From positions 1 through 43,763 of the forward strand of contig JAAYBL010000158.1 of assembly GCA_012718945.1 (NCBI GenBank): a stretch of DNA of 43,763 bases. Reading direction: 5' to 3'. How positions within the stretch are numbered: position 1 is the first letter of the stretch; the number at the start of each line of letters is the position of its first letter. Positions 17,036 to 24,501 of the stretch are shown piece after piece. The notes below the pieces were generated by a model. That model saw only the letters and a program-made list of their open reading frames with translations, was not told where the DNA came from and did no database searches. Origin of the DNA: Bacteroidales bacterium (GTDB lineage Bacteria > Bacteroidota > Bacteroidia > Bacteroidales > UBA1402). A program made the translations under genes and the position numbers.

Positions 17036-18061
17036 ATGCACCGTTGTCTGCTCGTATTGGCAGGCTGCCTGGTGTTTACGCTGCCCATTATCGCTCAGTC
17101 AGTTGAGGTTGGCAAACAGTCAAAAACGACAATCAAAAAACAACAAGCCAAAAAGACCAAACAAGGTTGGTTGGCGCCTAAACCCCTGTTCGTGGACCCC
17201 ATCTATGACGGAGCCGCCGATCCTGTGGTCATTTGGAACCGAACAGCCAAACGTTGGTACATGCTTTATACCAACCGCAGGGCCACCGCTCAAGGCTTGG
17301 AAGGTGTTGCCTGGGTTCACGGCACCCGCATTGGCGTGGCTGTCTCAGACGATGGGGCCAATTGGACCTATTTGGATACCTGTGACATCGATTATCGACC
17401 TACGGAAGGGTATACTCACTGGGCGCCCGATGTGGTGTACCACAAAGGGCTGTATCATATGTACCTGACCTATGTGCCTGGCGTGTTCACCGATTGGCGC
17501 CACCCCAGAGATATTATCCATCTTACCAGTGACGATTTGCTGCACTGGCGGTATGAATCAACCCTCAAGTTGGCTTCCGATCGGGTTATTGATGCCTCTG
17601 TCTTTCGTTTGCCTGATGGTAACTGGCGTATGTATTACAACAACGAAAGGGCTGGCAAATCCATGTATTATGCGGACAGTCCAGATCTCTACAACTGGAC
17701 AGACAGCGGACGCAGGGTTGTGGGCGACAAAGGTGGCGAAGGGGCCAAGGTGTTTCGCTGGCAAGGAACGAACTGGATGCTGGTGGACAATTGGGACGGC
17801 CTCGGCGTATACCGCTCGGACGACCTGGTGAACTGGGTCCGTCAGCCGGAAAACATTCTCAGGGAGCCGGGTAAGGGGCAGGATGATGGGGCTAAGGGCC
17901 AACACTGCGACGTTGTGGTCAGTGGTAAGCGGGCCTTTGTGTATTATTTCGTGCATCAGACACCCAAGATCACCAGGTTGCAGGTGGCTGAGTTGAAACT
18001 GGTAGACGGCAAGATCGTTTGTGACAGGGACAGCCCCTGCTACGTTAAACTCAAACGGTAA
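17036..18061 (+). CDS. secreted GH43-like five-bladed beta-propeller glycosidase
   Basis: 341-aa exported protein: signal peptide at residues 1-21 (ending LPIIAQS), a basic linker rich in K and Q (about 24-43), then a five-bladed propeller. Blade repeats are visible as paired motifs: ADPVVIWNRTAKRWYMLYT, HWAPDVVYHKGLYHMYLTY, IDASVFRLPDGNWRMYYN, EGAKVFRWQGTNWMLV and VVVSGKRAFVYYF. Candidate catalytic residues by analogy with clan GH-F are D62, D186 and E235, with D132 also conserved. The fold class is clear, but GH43, GH117 and related propeller families are hard to separate by eye and the substrate is unknown; arabinose- or galactose-containing glycans are typical. The umuD gene starts only 8 bp after its stop, an odd neighbour for a glycosidase. 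An in-frame ATG lies at 17012. Confidence 0.72.
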   Translation: MHRCLLVLAGCLVFTLPIIAQSVEVGKQSKTTIKKQQAKKTKQGWLAPKPLFVDPIYDGAADPVVIWNRTAKRWYMLYTNRRATAQGLEGVAWVHGTRIGVAVSDDGANWTYLDTCDIDYRPTEGYTHWAPDVVYHKGLYHMYLTYVPGVFTDWRHPRDIIHLTSDDLLHWRYESTLKLASDRVIDASVFRLPDGNWRMYYNNERAGKSMYYADSPDLYNWTDSGRRVVGDKGGEGAKVFRWQGTNWMLVDNWDGLGVYRSDDLVNWVRQPENILREPGKGQDDGAKGQHCDVVVSGKRAFVYYFVHQTPKITRLQVAELKLVDGKIVCDRDSPCYVKLKR

Positions 18062-18069
18062 GTTTGTAG

Positions 18070-18543
18070 ATGAATAAACGGATAAAGTTGCCTGCGCTTG
18101 ACCTCTTCAAGGCTGATGTGGAGAGCGAACAGGCGTTGCCTATGGTGGAAGGGGGCATTGCTGCCGGCTTCCCCAGTCCGGCGCAGGATTACATCGACCT
18201 CAGTCTGGACTTGAACAAAACCTTGATTGAGAACCCCTCCAGTACGTTTTTTGGACGAGTGAGGGGTACTTCTATGGTGGATGCGGGTATTGAAGATGGT
18301 GATTTGCTCGTCATCGATAAATCCCTGGAACCCAAAGATGGTGATACCGTGGTCTGTTTTCTTGATGGAGAATTTACCCTCAAGTATATTCAGATTGAGA
18401 AGGAGGTCGTGTACCTTGTGCCAGCCAATCCCGCCTTTAAACCTATACGGGTCACAGAAGCCAACCATTTTTGCATTTGGGGGGTGGTGACCTATTCCAT
18501 CAAGGATCATCACCATCATCGTAGACGTAGTGCTATCAGGTAA
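18070..18543 (+). CDS. umuD: UmuD-like S24 peptidase, translesion polymerase subunit
   Basis: 157-aa S24 family protein. The self-cleavage site is AAG (A32-G33) in IAAGFPSPAQDYIDLSLDLN, which aligns with the CGFPSPA site of E. coli UmuD; the catalytic Ser/Lys dyad is S68 (RGTSMVDAG) and K105 (EFTLKYI). After RecA-stimulated cleavage the product UmuD' partners UmuC as Pol V. It lacks a LexA-type DNA-binding domain. The C-terminus has a natural run of four histidines followed by three arginines (KDHHHHRRR), an unusual tail. It begins 8 bp after the GH43-like stop and ends 12 bp before the SRAP gene; umuC is 2.1 kb downstream on the same strand. I see no clear SOS box. Confidence 0.92.
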   Translation: MNKRIKLPALDLFKADVESEQALPMVEGGIAAGFPSPAQDYIDLSLDLNKTLIENPSSTFFGRVRGTSMVDAGIEDGDLLVIDKSLEPKDGDTVVCFLDGEFTLKYIQIEKEVVYLVPANPAFKPIRVTEANHFCIWGVVTYSIKDHHHHRRRSAIR

Positions 18544-18555
18544 TCATACAGTCTT

Positions 18556-19182
18556 ATGTGCTTCTTTTCCCGCCTTACCCTGTCGGTTTCTGAACTGAAA
18601 CGTCATTACCAGGCCGATCCCTTGGAGATGGATGATTTTGAGCCGACCGAACGGTTCAACGGATTTGCTCATCCGCTTACGCCGGTGATTGCCAACGACA
18701 AACCCGACAAGATTCGTCTCTTTGGTTGGGGACTGATGCCGGCCTGGGCTTCAGACGAATCCTTCAGGAAGAATACCCTGAACGCCCGATTGGAAACCCT
18801 GTACGAAAAGCCCTCGTTTAAACCCTATGTGGCCAATCGGTGTTTGGTGCTGGCCAATGGCTTTTATGAATGGCAATGGTTGGACCCAAAGGGAAAGCAA
18901 AAGCAGGGGTACCTGATTACATTGCCCGATGAACAACCCTTTGCTTTCGCCGGCTTGTGGAATGTATGGAAACAACCGGGTACGGGTTTGTTGGTGCCGA
19001 CCTATACCATTATCACCAGACCGGCCAATGAACTCATGGCTACCATCCACAACTCCAAGCAACGAATGCCCTACATTCTCAAACCGGGCGATGAAAAAGC
19101 CTGGTTGGAAGGAGCCCCACCTAAGGAACCGGCTGAAATACTCGTGGCTACGCCGGTGAATGGGCCCTCATCCCTTGGATAG
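18556..19182 (+). CDS. yedK: SOS response-associated peptidase (SRAP), YedK/HMCES family
   Basis: 208-aa SRAP protein that shields abasic sites in single-stranded DNA by forming a thiazolidine crosslink through its N-terminal cysteine. All key residues are present: C2 after Met removal (MCFFSRL), N76 (NARLET), E105 (GFYEW) and H165 (IHNSKQRMP). RLFGWGLMPAW and the C-terminal PVN are family-typical. It follows umuD by 12 bp, so both are probably read from one message, which fits an SOS role alongside UmuD and UmuC. Its final 35 bp overlap the 3' end of the inverted heme-oxygenase-like gene. Confidence 0.95.
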   Translation: MCFFSRLTLSVSELKRHYQADPLEMDDFEPTERFNGFAHPLTPVIANDKPDKIRLFGWGLMPAWASDESFRKNTLNARLETLYEKPSFKPYVANRCLVLANGFYEWQWLDPKGKQKQGYLITLPDEQPFAFAGLWNVWKQPGTGLLVPTYTIITRPANELMATIHNSKQRMPYILKPGDEKAWLEGAPPKEPAEILVATPVNGPSSLG

Positions 19183-20485
19183 GCGCTGACTTTCTATGTG
19201 ATTCGAGCATCTCATACGTGGCTTCTACCGCGGCTATCCACGTAGGAGGAAAGAGGGATTCGTCGGTCAGCCATGCCTTCATGGCGCTTCTCGATACTTG
19301 TTGTCCAAGAGTAGCATCGGCCAATGAGCTGGCTATCAGGCTGCCCATATGCAAGGCTAATTGCAGGAGATGCCTGTTGGTCACGTTGTTTTTTTGCAAT
19401 TGGGTTTCAAACATTCGATCAGCCTCGATGAAGGTGCTCTGGTCGAAAATGCCCAATCGGTCACTTTTCAAGATTTTGGCAATCTCGAGAAGGTGTTTGT
19501 ACCGGGGTTTGTTGTGTGGTGAACGTTGGCCCAACTCGTGGTGGAGGGTGTGAAGCTGCATTTCGATGATGATAGAGGGCATGCCTCTGATGGAGAGAAA
19601 ATTGGATAGCCAGCGTGCTTGATTAGCGGCTATCTCCAGGGGAATTTCACTGAGCCCGATTAGCCAGGCAGCGTCACTGATGGCAAAACGCCGTCCCCGC
19701 TCTCCAAAACGTTCTTCAAAAAAAGGGTAATGGTTCCAGCAAGCCAGGCCTGCCTTTATGGCGGCCTCGATTTCGTGGGGGTCGGTGGTGATGGGTAAAT
19801 GACCCGCTTCGGGGTTCAAGGATGTAATGTGAATGCCCATGCTGGCCTCGTCTATGGGGTAAAGTGCTCCATAAAAGGCGGTCAATCCTTTAAAGGCTTC
19901 TTCTGCCCCTTCGATAACGGCTTCCTTGGCTGCATCGTCGGGTAGTTTACTATCGAGTAACTGGAGGTAATTCATCCAGAAGTCCCTGAAATTGTAGCCA
20001 AAAGAAGAAAAATAACGGATGCCGGTTTCTCCGCTCAAGCCCAGGGAGATGGTGACGTGTCTCTTCAGGATGCTTCCTACGTTGAGGGCACCGTCCAATG
20101 CATAGAGATAGCCCAGTAGGGTGTAGGGCCTACTGACACTGTGTACTAGAATGGTATCTGCCATGCCCAAGGCCTGACCGACGGCTGGCAGGATGTCGGG
20201 GGTGTGGCAACCATCCAATGCTTCAAGGTCGGCCAGCAACAGCGGTAGCTTACGCAAGTAGTTGTTCAGGTAGGGTTTAAGGATGAGTCCATCCTGACCC
20301 AGCAGTTGTTGTTCCAATGCTCCATATACGATGGCCATTCCTTTGAGATACCCAACGTAGGCTATCTTGGGTAGATCGTTTTGGAGTAGGGCTTTGATGT
20401 ACGGTAAGTTTTGCGTTTCCCGATGAATATCGCTTATTCGTTGTTTTATTTCGGCACGAAATCCTGTTGCTTGTGTGTTTTCCAT
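19148..20485 (-). CDS. heme-oxygenase-like (BphO type) two-domain protein
   Basis: 445-aa protein. Residues about 10-215 look like a bacteriophytochrome-type heme oxygenase: a candidate proximal heme ligand H21 in RISDIHRETQNLPYIKALL, then LGYLYALDGALNVGSILKRH (about 124-143) and GIRYFSSFGYNFRDFW (about 155-170), which parallel the LYVLEGS..GG..RH and FF..YG segments of BphO and PigA. Residues about 216-445 form a second helical domain I do not recognise, with NHYPFFEERFGERGRRFAISD, PSIIIEMQLHTLHHELGQ and a conserved-looking RHLLQLALHMGSLIASSLAD. Single-domain heme oxygenases are about 200 aa, so this is twice normal size. Start ATG 20485 (MENTQATGF); a longer frame to 20566 overlaps the -7 element. 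It is inverted inside the umuD-SRAP/umuC interval. Heme breakdown and iron release are inferred only. Confidence 0.65.
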   Translation of the reverse strand: MENTQATGFRAEIKQRISDIHRETQNLPYIKALLQNDLPKIAYVGYLKGMAIVYGALEQQLLGQDGLILKPYLNNYLRKLPLLLADLEALDGCHTPDILPAVGQALGMADTILVHSVSRPYTLLGYLYALDGALNVGSILKRHVTISLGLSGETGIRYFSSFGYNFRDFWMNYLQLLDSKLPDDAAKEAVIEGAEEAFKGLTAFYGALYPIDEASMGIHITSLNPEAGHLPITTDPHEIEAAIKAGLACWNHYPFFEERFGERGRRFAISDAAWLIGLSEIPLEIAANQARWLSNFLSIRGMPSIIIEMQLHTLHHELGQRSPHNKPRYKHLLEIAKILKSDRLGIFDQSTFIEADRMFETQLQKNNVTNRHLLQLALHMGSLIASSLADATLGQQVSRSAMKAWLTDESLFPPTWIAAVEATYEMLESHRKSAPIQGMRAHSPA

Positions 20486-20563
20486 GCTTGTCAGTTTGTG
20501 TTGAGACTGCAGATGGAGTGGTAATCTGCTTGAAATACAGGAGAAAAGGAGTTGTTGCGCCTT

Positions 20564-20571
20564 CAAATGTA
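20564..20571 (-). promoter_or_regulatory. -7-like promoter element for the heme-oxygenase-like gene
   Basis: Minus-strand TACATTTG; a TTTG (20599-20596) lies 24 bp upstream, a little far for -33. Transcription near 20558 favours ATG 20485 as start. Confidence 0.45.
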
Positions 20572-20640
20572 CGAATTAATCCGATGGTTTGGAAACAAAA
20601 GAGACACCCTTTTTTTTATGGTGAAAAGTATTTATTGGTG

Positions 20641-20648
20641 TATCTTTG
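20641..20648 (+). promoter_or_regulatory. -7-like promoter element for umuC
   Basis: TATCTTTG, 30 bp before ATG 20679. It gives umuC its own promoter, separate from umuD. The 70 bp between this and the divergent element show no palindrome I would call a LexA box. Confidence 0.5.
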
Positions 20649-20678
20649 AAGGATGCCCCTCTGAATCCATTTGCTGCC

Positions 20679-21944
20679 ATGTTTGCCCTGGTTGACTGCA
20701 ATAATTTTTACGCTTCCTGTGAACGGGTGTTCAACCCTTCGCTGCAAAACGTGCCCATCGTCGTGCTCTCCAACAACGATGGCTGTGTGGTGGCTCGATC
20801 GCAGGAGGCCAAGAATCTGGGTATACCCATGGGGGTGCCGGCTTTTCAGATCAAGGATATGATTGAAGAAAAGGGGGTGGCTGTTTTTTCTTCCAACTAC
20901 TCACTGTACGGGGATATGTCTAATCGGGTAATGAAGACCCTGGCCGGTTTTGCTGCCCAATTGGAGGTTTATTCCATTGATGAGGCTTTCCTCGATTTCA
21001 GGGGGTATGATTATACTGATCTGTCCGTTTATGGACGCACCATCGTCAATACAGTGCGTAAGAATACGGGGATACCGGTGAGTATGGGGGTGGCTCCAAC
21101 AAAGACCCTTGCGAAAGTGGCCAACAAATACGCCAAGAAGTTCAAGGGCTACAAGGGTGTTTGCATCATTGATACGGAAGAAAAGCGGATCAAGGCACTT
21201 AAGGGTATGGCTGTCGGGGATGTCTGGGGTATCGGTCGCCGATATACAGCTTTCCTGCAAAACCAGGGCATACTTACGGCCTATGATTTTTCCCAGTGCT
21301 CAAGGAGTTGGGTTCGCCGCCATATGACAGTGGTTGGGGAGCGGATGTGGGCAGAATTGAATGGGGAGCCCTGTCTGGAGTTGGAACACACTGCGGCCGC
21401 CAAGCAGCAGATTTGCACCTCACGTAGTTTTGGTAACCGACTCACCCGGTTTGAGGATGTGTTTGAGGCTGTGTCGAACTTTGCAGCTTCCTGCGCGGCT
21501 AAACTGCGGAAGCAGCACTCCTGCGCTACTGGAATGCTGGTCTTTGTGATGACCAATCCCTTTAGTGAGCGTGATGCTCAGTATGTGAACAGTCGTCAGT
21601 TGAAACTGCCTTTGCCGACGGCTTGCACGACCGAGCTTATTGAATATGCCAAGTTGCTGCTCCAGGATCTTTTCAGAGAAGGCTACCGGTATAAGAAGGC
21701 CGGTGTGATCATCACCGACATTGTGCCCGACACTCCTCTACAGAGCGATCTGTTCGATACAGTGGACAGGGGCAGGCAGCGACGTCTGCTGGAGGCGGTA
21801 GACAAACTCAACGACAGCATGGGGACTTATAAAGTGAGGGTGGCCGCTCAGGGTTATGGCAAGACCTGGAAACTCAAAAACGAGCGGCTGTCGCCTTGTT
21901 ACACCACCAAACTGGATGATTTGATCACAATCAAGACGACGTAG
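20679..21944 (+). CDS. umuC: UmuC-like Y-family DNA polymerase (Pol V catalytic subunit)
   Basis: 421-aa Y-family translesion polymerase. It starts with the universal [18 protein letters not shown], with metal ligands D6, D101 and E102 ([10 protein letters not shown]). [22 protein letters not shown] is the palm/fingers motif, [10 protein letters not shown] the HhH thumb, and the little-finger domain follows ([16 protein letters not shown]). Near residue 358 QSDLF fits the beta-clamp-binding QxxLF pattern. ATG 20679 is chosen because family members begin here; a TTG at 20646 lies inside the promoter element. The UmuD partner is encoded 2.1 kb upstream with SRAP and an inverted gene between. 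Error-prone bypass of lesions after SOS induction is the expected role. Confidence 0.95.
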   Translation: MFALVDCNNFYASCERVFNPSLQNVPIVVLSNNDGCVVARSQEAKNLGIPMGVPAFQIKDMIEEKGVAVFSSNYSLYGDMSNRVMKTLAGFAAQLEVYSIDEAFLDFRGYDYTDLSVYGRTIVNTVRKNTGIPVSMGVAPTKTLAKVANKYAKKFKGYKGVCIIDTEEKRIKALKGMAVGDVWGIGRRYTAFLQNQGILTAYDFSQCSRSWVRRHMTVVGERMWAELNGEPCLELEHTAAAKQQICTSRSFGNRLTRFEDVFEAVSNFAASCAAKLRKQHSCATGMLVFVMTNPFSERDAQYVNSRQLKLPLPTACTTELIEYAKLLLQDLFREGYRYKKAGVIITDIVPDTPLQSDLFDTVDRGRQRRLLEAVDKLNDSMGTYKVRVAAQGYGKTWKLKNERLSPCYTTKLDDLITIKTT

Positions 21945-22011
21945 TTACCTTTGATGCCTCTTGTAACACGGTATTCATGGGTTTGACATACAATCAGCCG
22001 TTTTTTTTTGG

Positions 22012-22019
22012 TACTTTTG
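22012..22019 (+). promoter_or_regulatory. -7-like promoter element for the DUF456-mgsA pair
   Basis: TACTTTTG following a T-tract, 16 bp before ATG 22036. A TTTG at 21982-21985 is 26 bp upstream, too far to be confident about -33. Confidence 0.45.
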
Positions 22020-22035
22020 TCATAATCGATCAATC

Positions 22036-22515
22036 ATGGATATTCTGATCATAATCCTGGGTGCATTGATGGTGCTGGTGGGAATAGCCGGTTCTGTCTT
22101 GCCCGTCCTTCCCGGTTTGCCCGTCAGTTGGCTGGGGCTGCTCTTGCTCAAATTCACCGAGCGGGCTGCCGATGAGTTGTCCTGGAGTACCGTGTTGTGG
22201 ACAGGCTTGTTTATGCTCGTGGTGTCCCTCCTGGATAGCATATTACCCGTATGGGGTACCAAAAAGCTTGGCGGTGGCCGTCGGGTTGTCGTGGGTGCGA
22301 GCCTGGGTTTGTTGTTCGGTTTTTTTGCCGGTTTGCCCGGTATCCTCCTGGGCCCCTTTGTGGGGGCTTTCCTGGGTGGTTTGACCGAGGGTCATTCCTT
22401 CTGGCTGTCGATACGGCAGGCTATGGGGGCTTTCCTGGGCTTTTTTGCCGGTATTTTTTTAAAACTGGTCTGCGGTGGGGTGATTGCCTGGTGTTTTGTG
22501 GCTGCCCTGTTGTAG
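22036..22515 (+). CDS. DUF456 integral membrane protein
   Basis: 159-aa membrane protein of the DUF456 family with four or five hydrophobic segments. The family pattern is clear: an N-terminal GALMVLVGIAGSVLPVLPGLPVSWLGLLLL, a central LLDSILPVWGTKKLGGGRRVVVGASLGLLFG and glycine-rich GLPGILLGPFVGAFLGGL helices. The function of DUF456 is unknown; the small, glycine-zipper-like helices suggest oligomers. It is followed after 21 bp by methylglyoxal synthase on the same strand, so the two are probably co-transcribed. Confidence 0.85.
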   Translation: MDILIIILGALMVLVGIAGSVLPVLPGLPVSWLGLLLLKFTERAADELSWSTVLWTGLFMLVVSLLDSILPVWGTKKLGGGRRVVVGASLGLLFGFFAGLPGILLGPFVGAFLGGLTEGHSFWLSIRQAMGAFLGFFAGIFLKLVCGGVIAWCFVAALL

Positions 22516-22536
22516 ACTGTAATTTATGTAGAACGA

Positions 22537-22980
22537 ATGAAACAATTAACCATTGCATTGGTGGCACATGACCACCGTAAAGCCGACTTGGTGGAGTGGG
22601 CTATTTTTAACGCCGAATTTCTGTCGCAGCACCGTCTGGTGTGTACAGGCACAACCGGCAGCCTTGTTCGGGAAGCATTTGAAAAGAAAGGCATCAAGGC
22701 TGATGTGACTTGCATGAACTCAGGGCCGTTGGGCGGTGATGCTGAGATTGCTGCCTTGGTGGTACGCAAACAAGTGGACCTGGCTGTTTTTCTGATTGAT
22801 GACTTGAACGCTCAACCGCATGAAGCCGATATTCAGATGTTGCTGCGCCAATGCCGTATCCACAATGTGCCCATTGCTTGCAACCGTTACAGTGCTGATT
22901 TGATGATTACAAGCAGCCTGTGGGAAAAGGCGGGATACACACCCACCGAGCCCAAATACATCAAATACAAACGGAAATAA
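22537..22980 (+). CDS. mgsA: methylglyoxal synthase
   Basis: 147-aa enzyme converting dihydroxyacetone phosphate to methylglyoxal and phosphate, a bypass of lower glycolysis when sugar phosphates accumulate. Typical MgsA motifs: VAHDHRKADLVEW at residues 9-21, phosphate-binding TGTTGS (37-42), NSGPLGGDAEI with the catalytic base D68, and DDLNAQPHEADI with H95 and D98. These align with D71, H98 and D101 of the E. coli enzyme at a constant offset of three. It ends 11 bp before the stop of the convergent nitrilase gene, with no clear terminator in between. Confidence 0.95.
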   Translation: MKQLTIALVAHDHRKADLVEWAIFNAEFLSQHRLVCTGTTGSLVREAFEKKGIKADVTCMNSGPLGGDAEIAALVVRKQVDLAVFLIDDLNAQPHEADIQMLLRQCRIHNVPIACNRYSADLMITSSLWEKAGYTPTEPKYIKYKRK

Positions 22981-22991
22981 AGCCGTTCAGC

Positions 22992-23768
22992 TTAGCTTAT
23001 CTGAAAGCGGTCTGCGTCCATCCAGACAGGAAATTTCTGTCTGAATTGGCGTAGGCTTTCCAAATCGATGTCCACCGTTTCCACCTGTACCTGCTCAGGG
23101 TTGATGTTGGTCAGAATGGTGCCATAGGCATTAATCAAGCAGGAATCACCGGTGTAGTTCAGGCCTTTGCCATCGGTGCCCACGCGGTTGACTCCGCAGA
23201 CGTAACTCATGTTTTCCAAGGCTCTGGCTGTCAATAGGCTGCTCCAGACATGCCGTCTTGGTGCAGGCCAGTTGGCACAAACCAGGAGTAGGTCGTACCC
23301 GTTGTCGATGTTGCGGCACCAGACGGGAAAACGCAAGTCGTAACAGATCAACAGGCGGATGTTCCAACCCTGATAGGTGATGATGGTTCTGTCATCGCCA
23401 GGCAGGAAGTGCGCCGGCTCTTCGCCCATCCGGAAAAGGTGGCGTTTGTTGCTGAAGTCACGTTGGCCGTCGGGGTGTAGAAAGAAGCCTCGGTTGAAAG
23501 CGCTTTGGCCATCTGAAGACAAACCCATGAAACTGCCTGCAATGGCCATGCCGTAAGTGGTGGCCATGCGGCTCAATGCAGTCATACTCATACCTTCATC
23601 CGACTCAGCCAGGTTGGCTGTTTTTAAACTGAAACCGGTGGTGCACAATTCGGGCAATACGGCCAGGTCGGTTTTTCCGGCTAATCCGGCCAACAGGCTG
23701 TCGTAATACATTAGATTGGCCTCAGGGTGTTCCCAGGTGATGTCGTTTTGGATCAAGGTGACTCTCAT
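22992..23768 (-). CDS. nitrilase-superfamily omega-amidase (YafV type)
   Basis: 258-aa C-N hydrolase with the full Glu-Lys-Cys triad: E40 (AVLPELCTTGF), K108 (FSNKRHLFRMGEE) and C142 (LLICYDLRFPVW). The short length, the KRHLFRMGEE stretch and the CYDLRFPVWCRN motif are those of omega-amidases (YafV/Nit2), which deaminate alpha-ketoglutaramate or alpha-ketosuccinamate formed by glutamine- and asparagine-dependent transaminases. It is followed on the same strand by nothing in the operon and preceded, 11 bp upstream, by the acyltransferase gene, so those two are likely one transcript. Confidence 0.85.
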   Translation of the reverse strand: MRVTLIQNDITWEHPEANLMYYDSLLAGLAGKTDLAVLPELCTTGFSLKTANLAESDEGMSMTALSRMATTYGMAIAGSFMGLSSDGQSAFNRGFFLHPDGQRDFSNKRHLFRMGEEPAHFLPGDDRTIITYQGWNIRLLICYDLRFPVWCRNIDNGYDLLLVCANWPAPRRHVWSSLLTARALENMSYVCGVNRVGTDGKGLNYTGDSCLINAYGTILTNINPEQVQVETVDIDLESLRQFRQKFPVWMDADRFQIS

Positions 23769-23779
23769 GGTGACAGGTC

Positions 23780-24331
23780 TTAATTTCCTATGCTGAAATT
23801 TTCCGGGTGTTTGGCAACTACGTCCTTGTAGTGGTTCATGACGGCTTTCATGTCTGCTTGCTCATCGCCAGTGGGGGTAAATTCGGCCGAGAGGCTCATG
23901 TGCTTTTTGCCATAGTCGATGATGACCAGAATGATGGGTACCTGGGCCTTGATGGCTATGTGGTAGAAGCCGCGCTTCCAGCGTGGATTGCGTTTGCGGG
24001 TGCCTTCGGGGGTGATGGCGATGTTGAAAACCTCCCGTTGCTTGTACATGTCGGCAATATGGTCGGTAAAATGACTGGCCTTACTACGGTCGACGGGGAT
24101 GCCGCCCAGTTTTTTCAATACGTAACCGAAAATGGGGACTTTCAGCCATTCCTGTTTGATGGCGAAATTAGCGTTGCGCCCCATGGCTGTATAGCCCAAC
24201 TTGCCCCATACGAAATCCCAGTTGCTGGTGTGCGGTGCCACGACCAGAACGCATTTTTTGTAATCGGGTGTTTGGACACTGTAGGTCCAGCCGCAGACCT
24301 TAAGAATGAACCGGGCAAATCCTTGCATCAT
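23780..24331 (-). CDS. PlsC-like lysophospholipid acyltransferase
   Basis: 183-aa acyltransferase of the LPLAT superfamily. The catalytic HxxxxD motif is HTSNWD (H34, D39), and the acceptor-binding motif PEGTRKR lies about 95 residues later; GGIPVDRSK is the third block. The protein is shorter than E. coli PlsC (245 aa) and lacks a clear N-terminal membrane helix pair, so it may act on a different acceptor such as an ornithine or glyco-lipid. Starts ATG ATG (24331 or 24328). A -7 element lies 20 bp upstream. The nitrilase gene begins 11 bp after its stop. Confidence 0.82.
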   Translation of the reverse strand: MMQGFARFILKVCGWTYSVQTPDYKKCVLVVAPHTSNWDFVWGKLGYTAMGRNANFAIKQEWLKVPIFGYVLKKLGGIPVDRSKASHFTDHIADMYKQREVFNIAITPEGTRKRNPRWKRGFYHIAIKAQVPIILVIIDYGKKHMSLSAEFTPTGDEQADMKAVMNHYKDVVAKHPENFSIGN

Positions 24332-24350
24332 GAGAAAGGTGTTTAGGCTG

Positions 24351-24358
24351 CAAAGATA
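24351..24358 (-). promoter_or_regulatory. -7-like promoter element for the acyltransferase-nitrilase pair
   Basis: Minus-strand TATCTTTG followed by C, 20 bp from the ATG; no -33 TTG at the right spacing. Confidence 0.5.
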
Positions 24359-24459
24359 GCGTATTTGCGCGAGTTTGGATGTGACTTTTTGATTTTTGAA
24401 AACAGGCCTTTCCCGCTAAGAATGTGAACGAAAGGTCTGGACAATTGGAAAAAAAATCC

Positions 24460-24467
24460 TATCTTTG
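24460..24467 (+). promoter_or_regulatory. -7-like promoter element for glycogen synthase
   Basis: TATCTTTG followed by CAG, 34 bp before ATG 24502, a strong -7 match; the only TTG nearby (24445-24447) is too close to be a -33 element. Confidence 0.6.
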
Positions 24468-24501
24468 CAGTCTTGGTTTTTACGATAAAGAAGATTGATT
24501 G

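Noticed and set aside
20646-20678. Upstream TTG start for umuC adding 11 residues
   Set aside because: The TTG is part of the TATCTTTG promoter element, and family members begin at [11 protein letters not shown].
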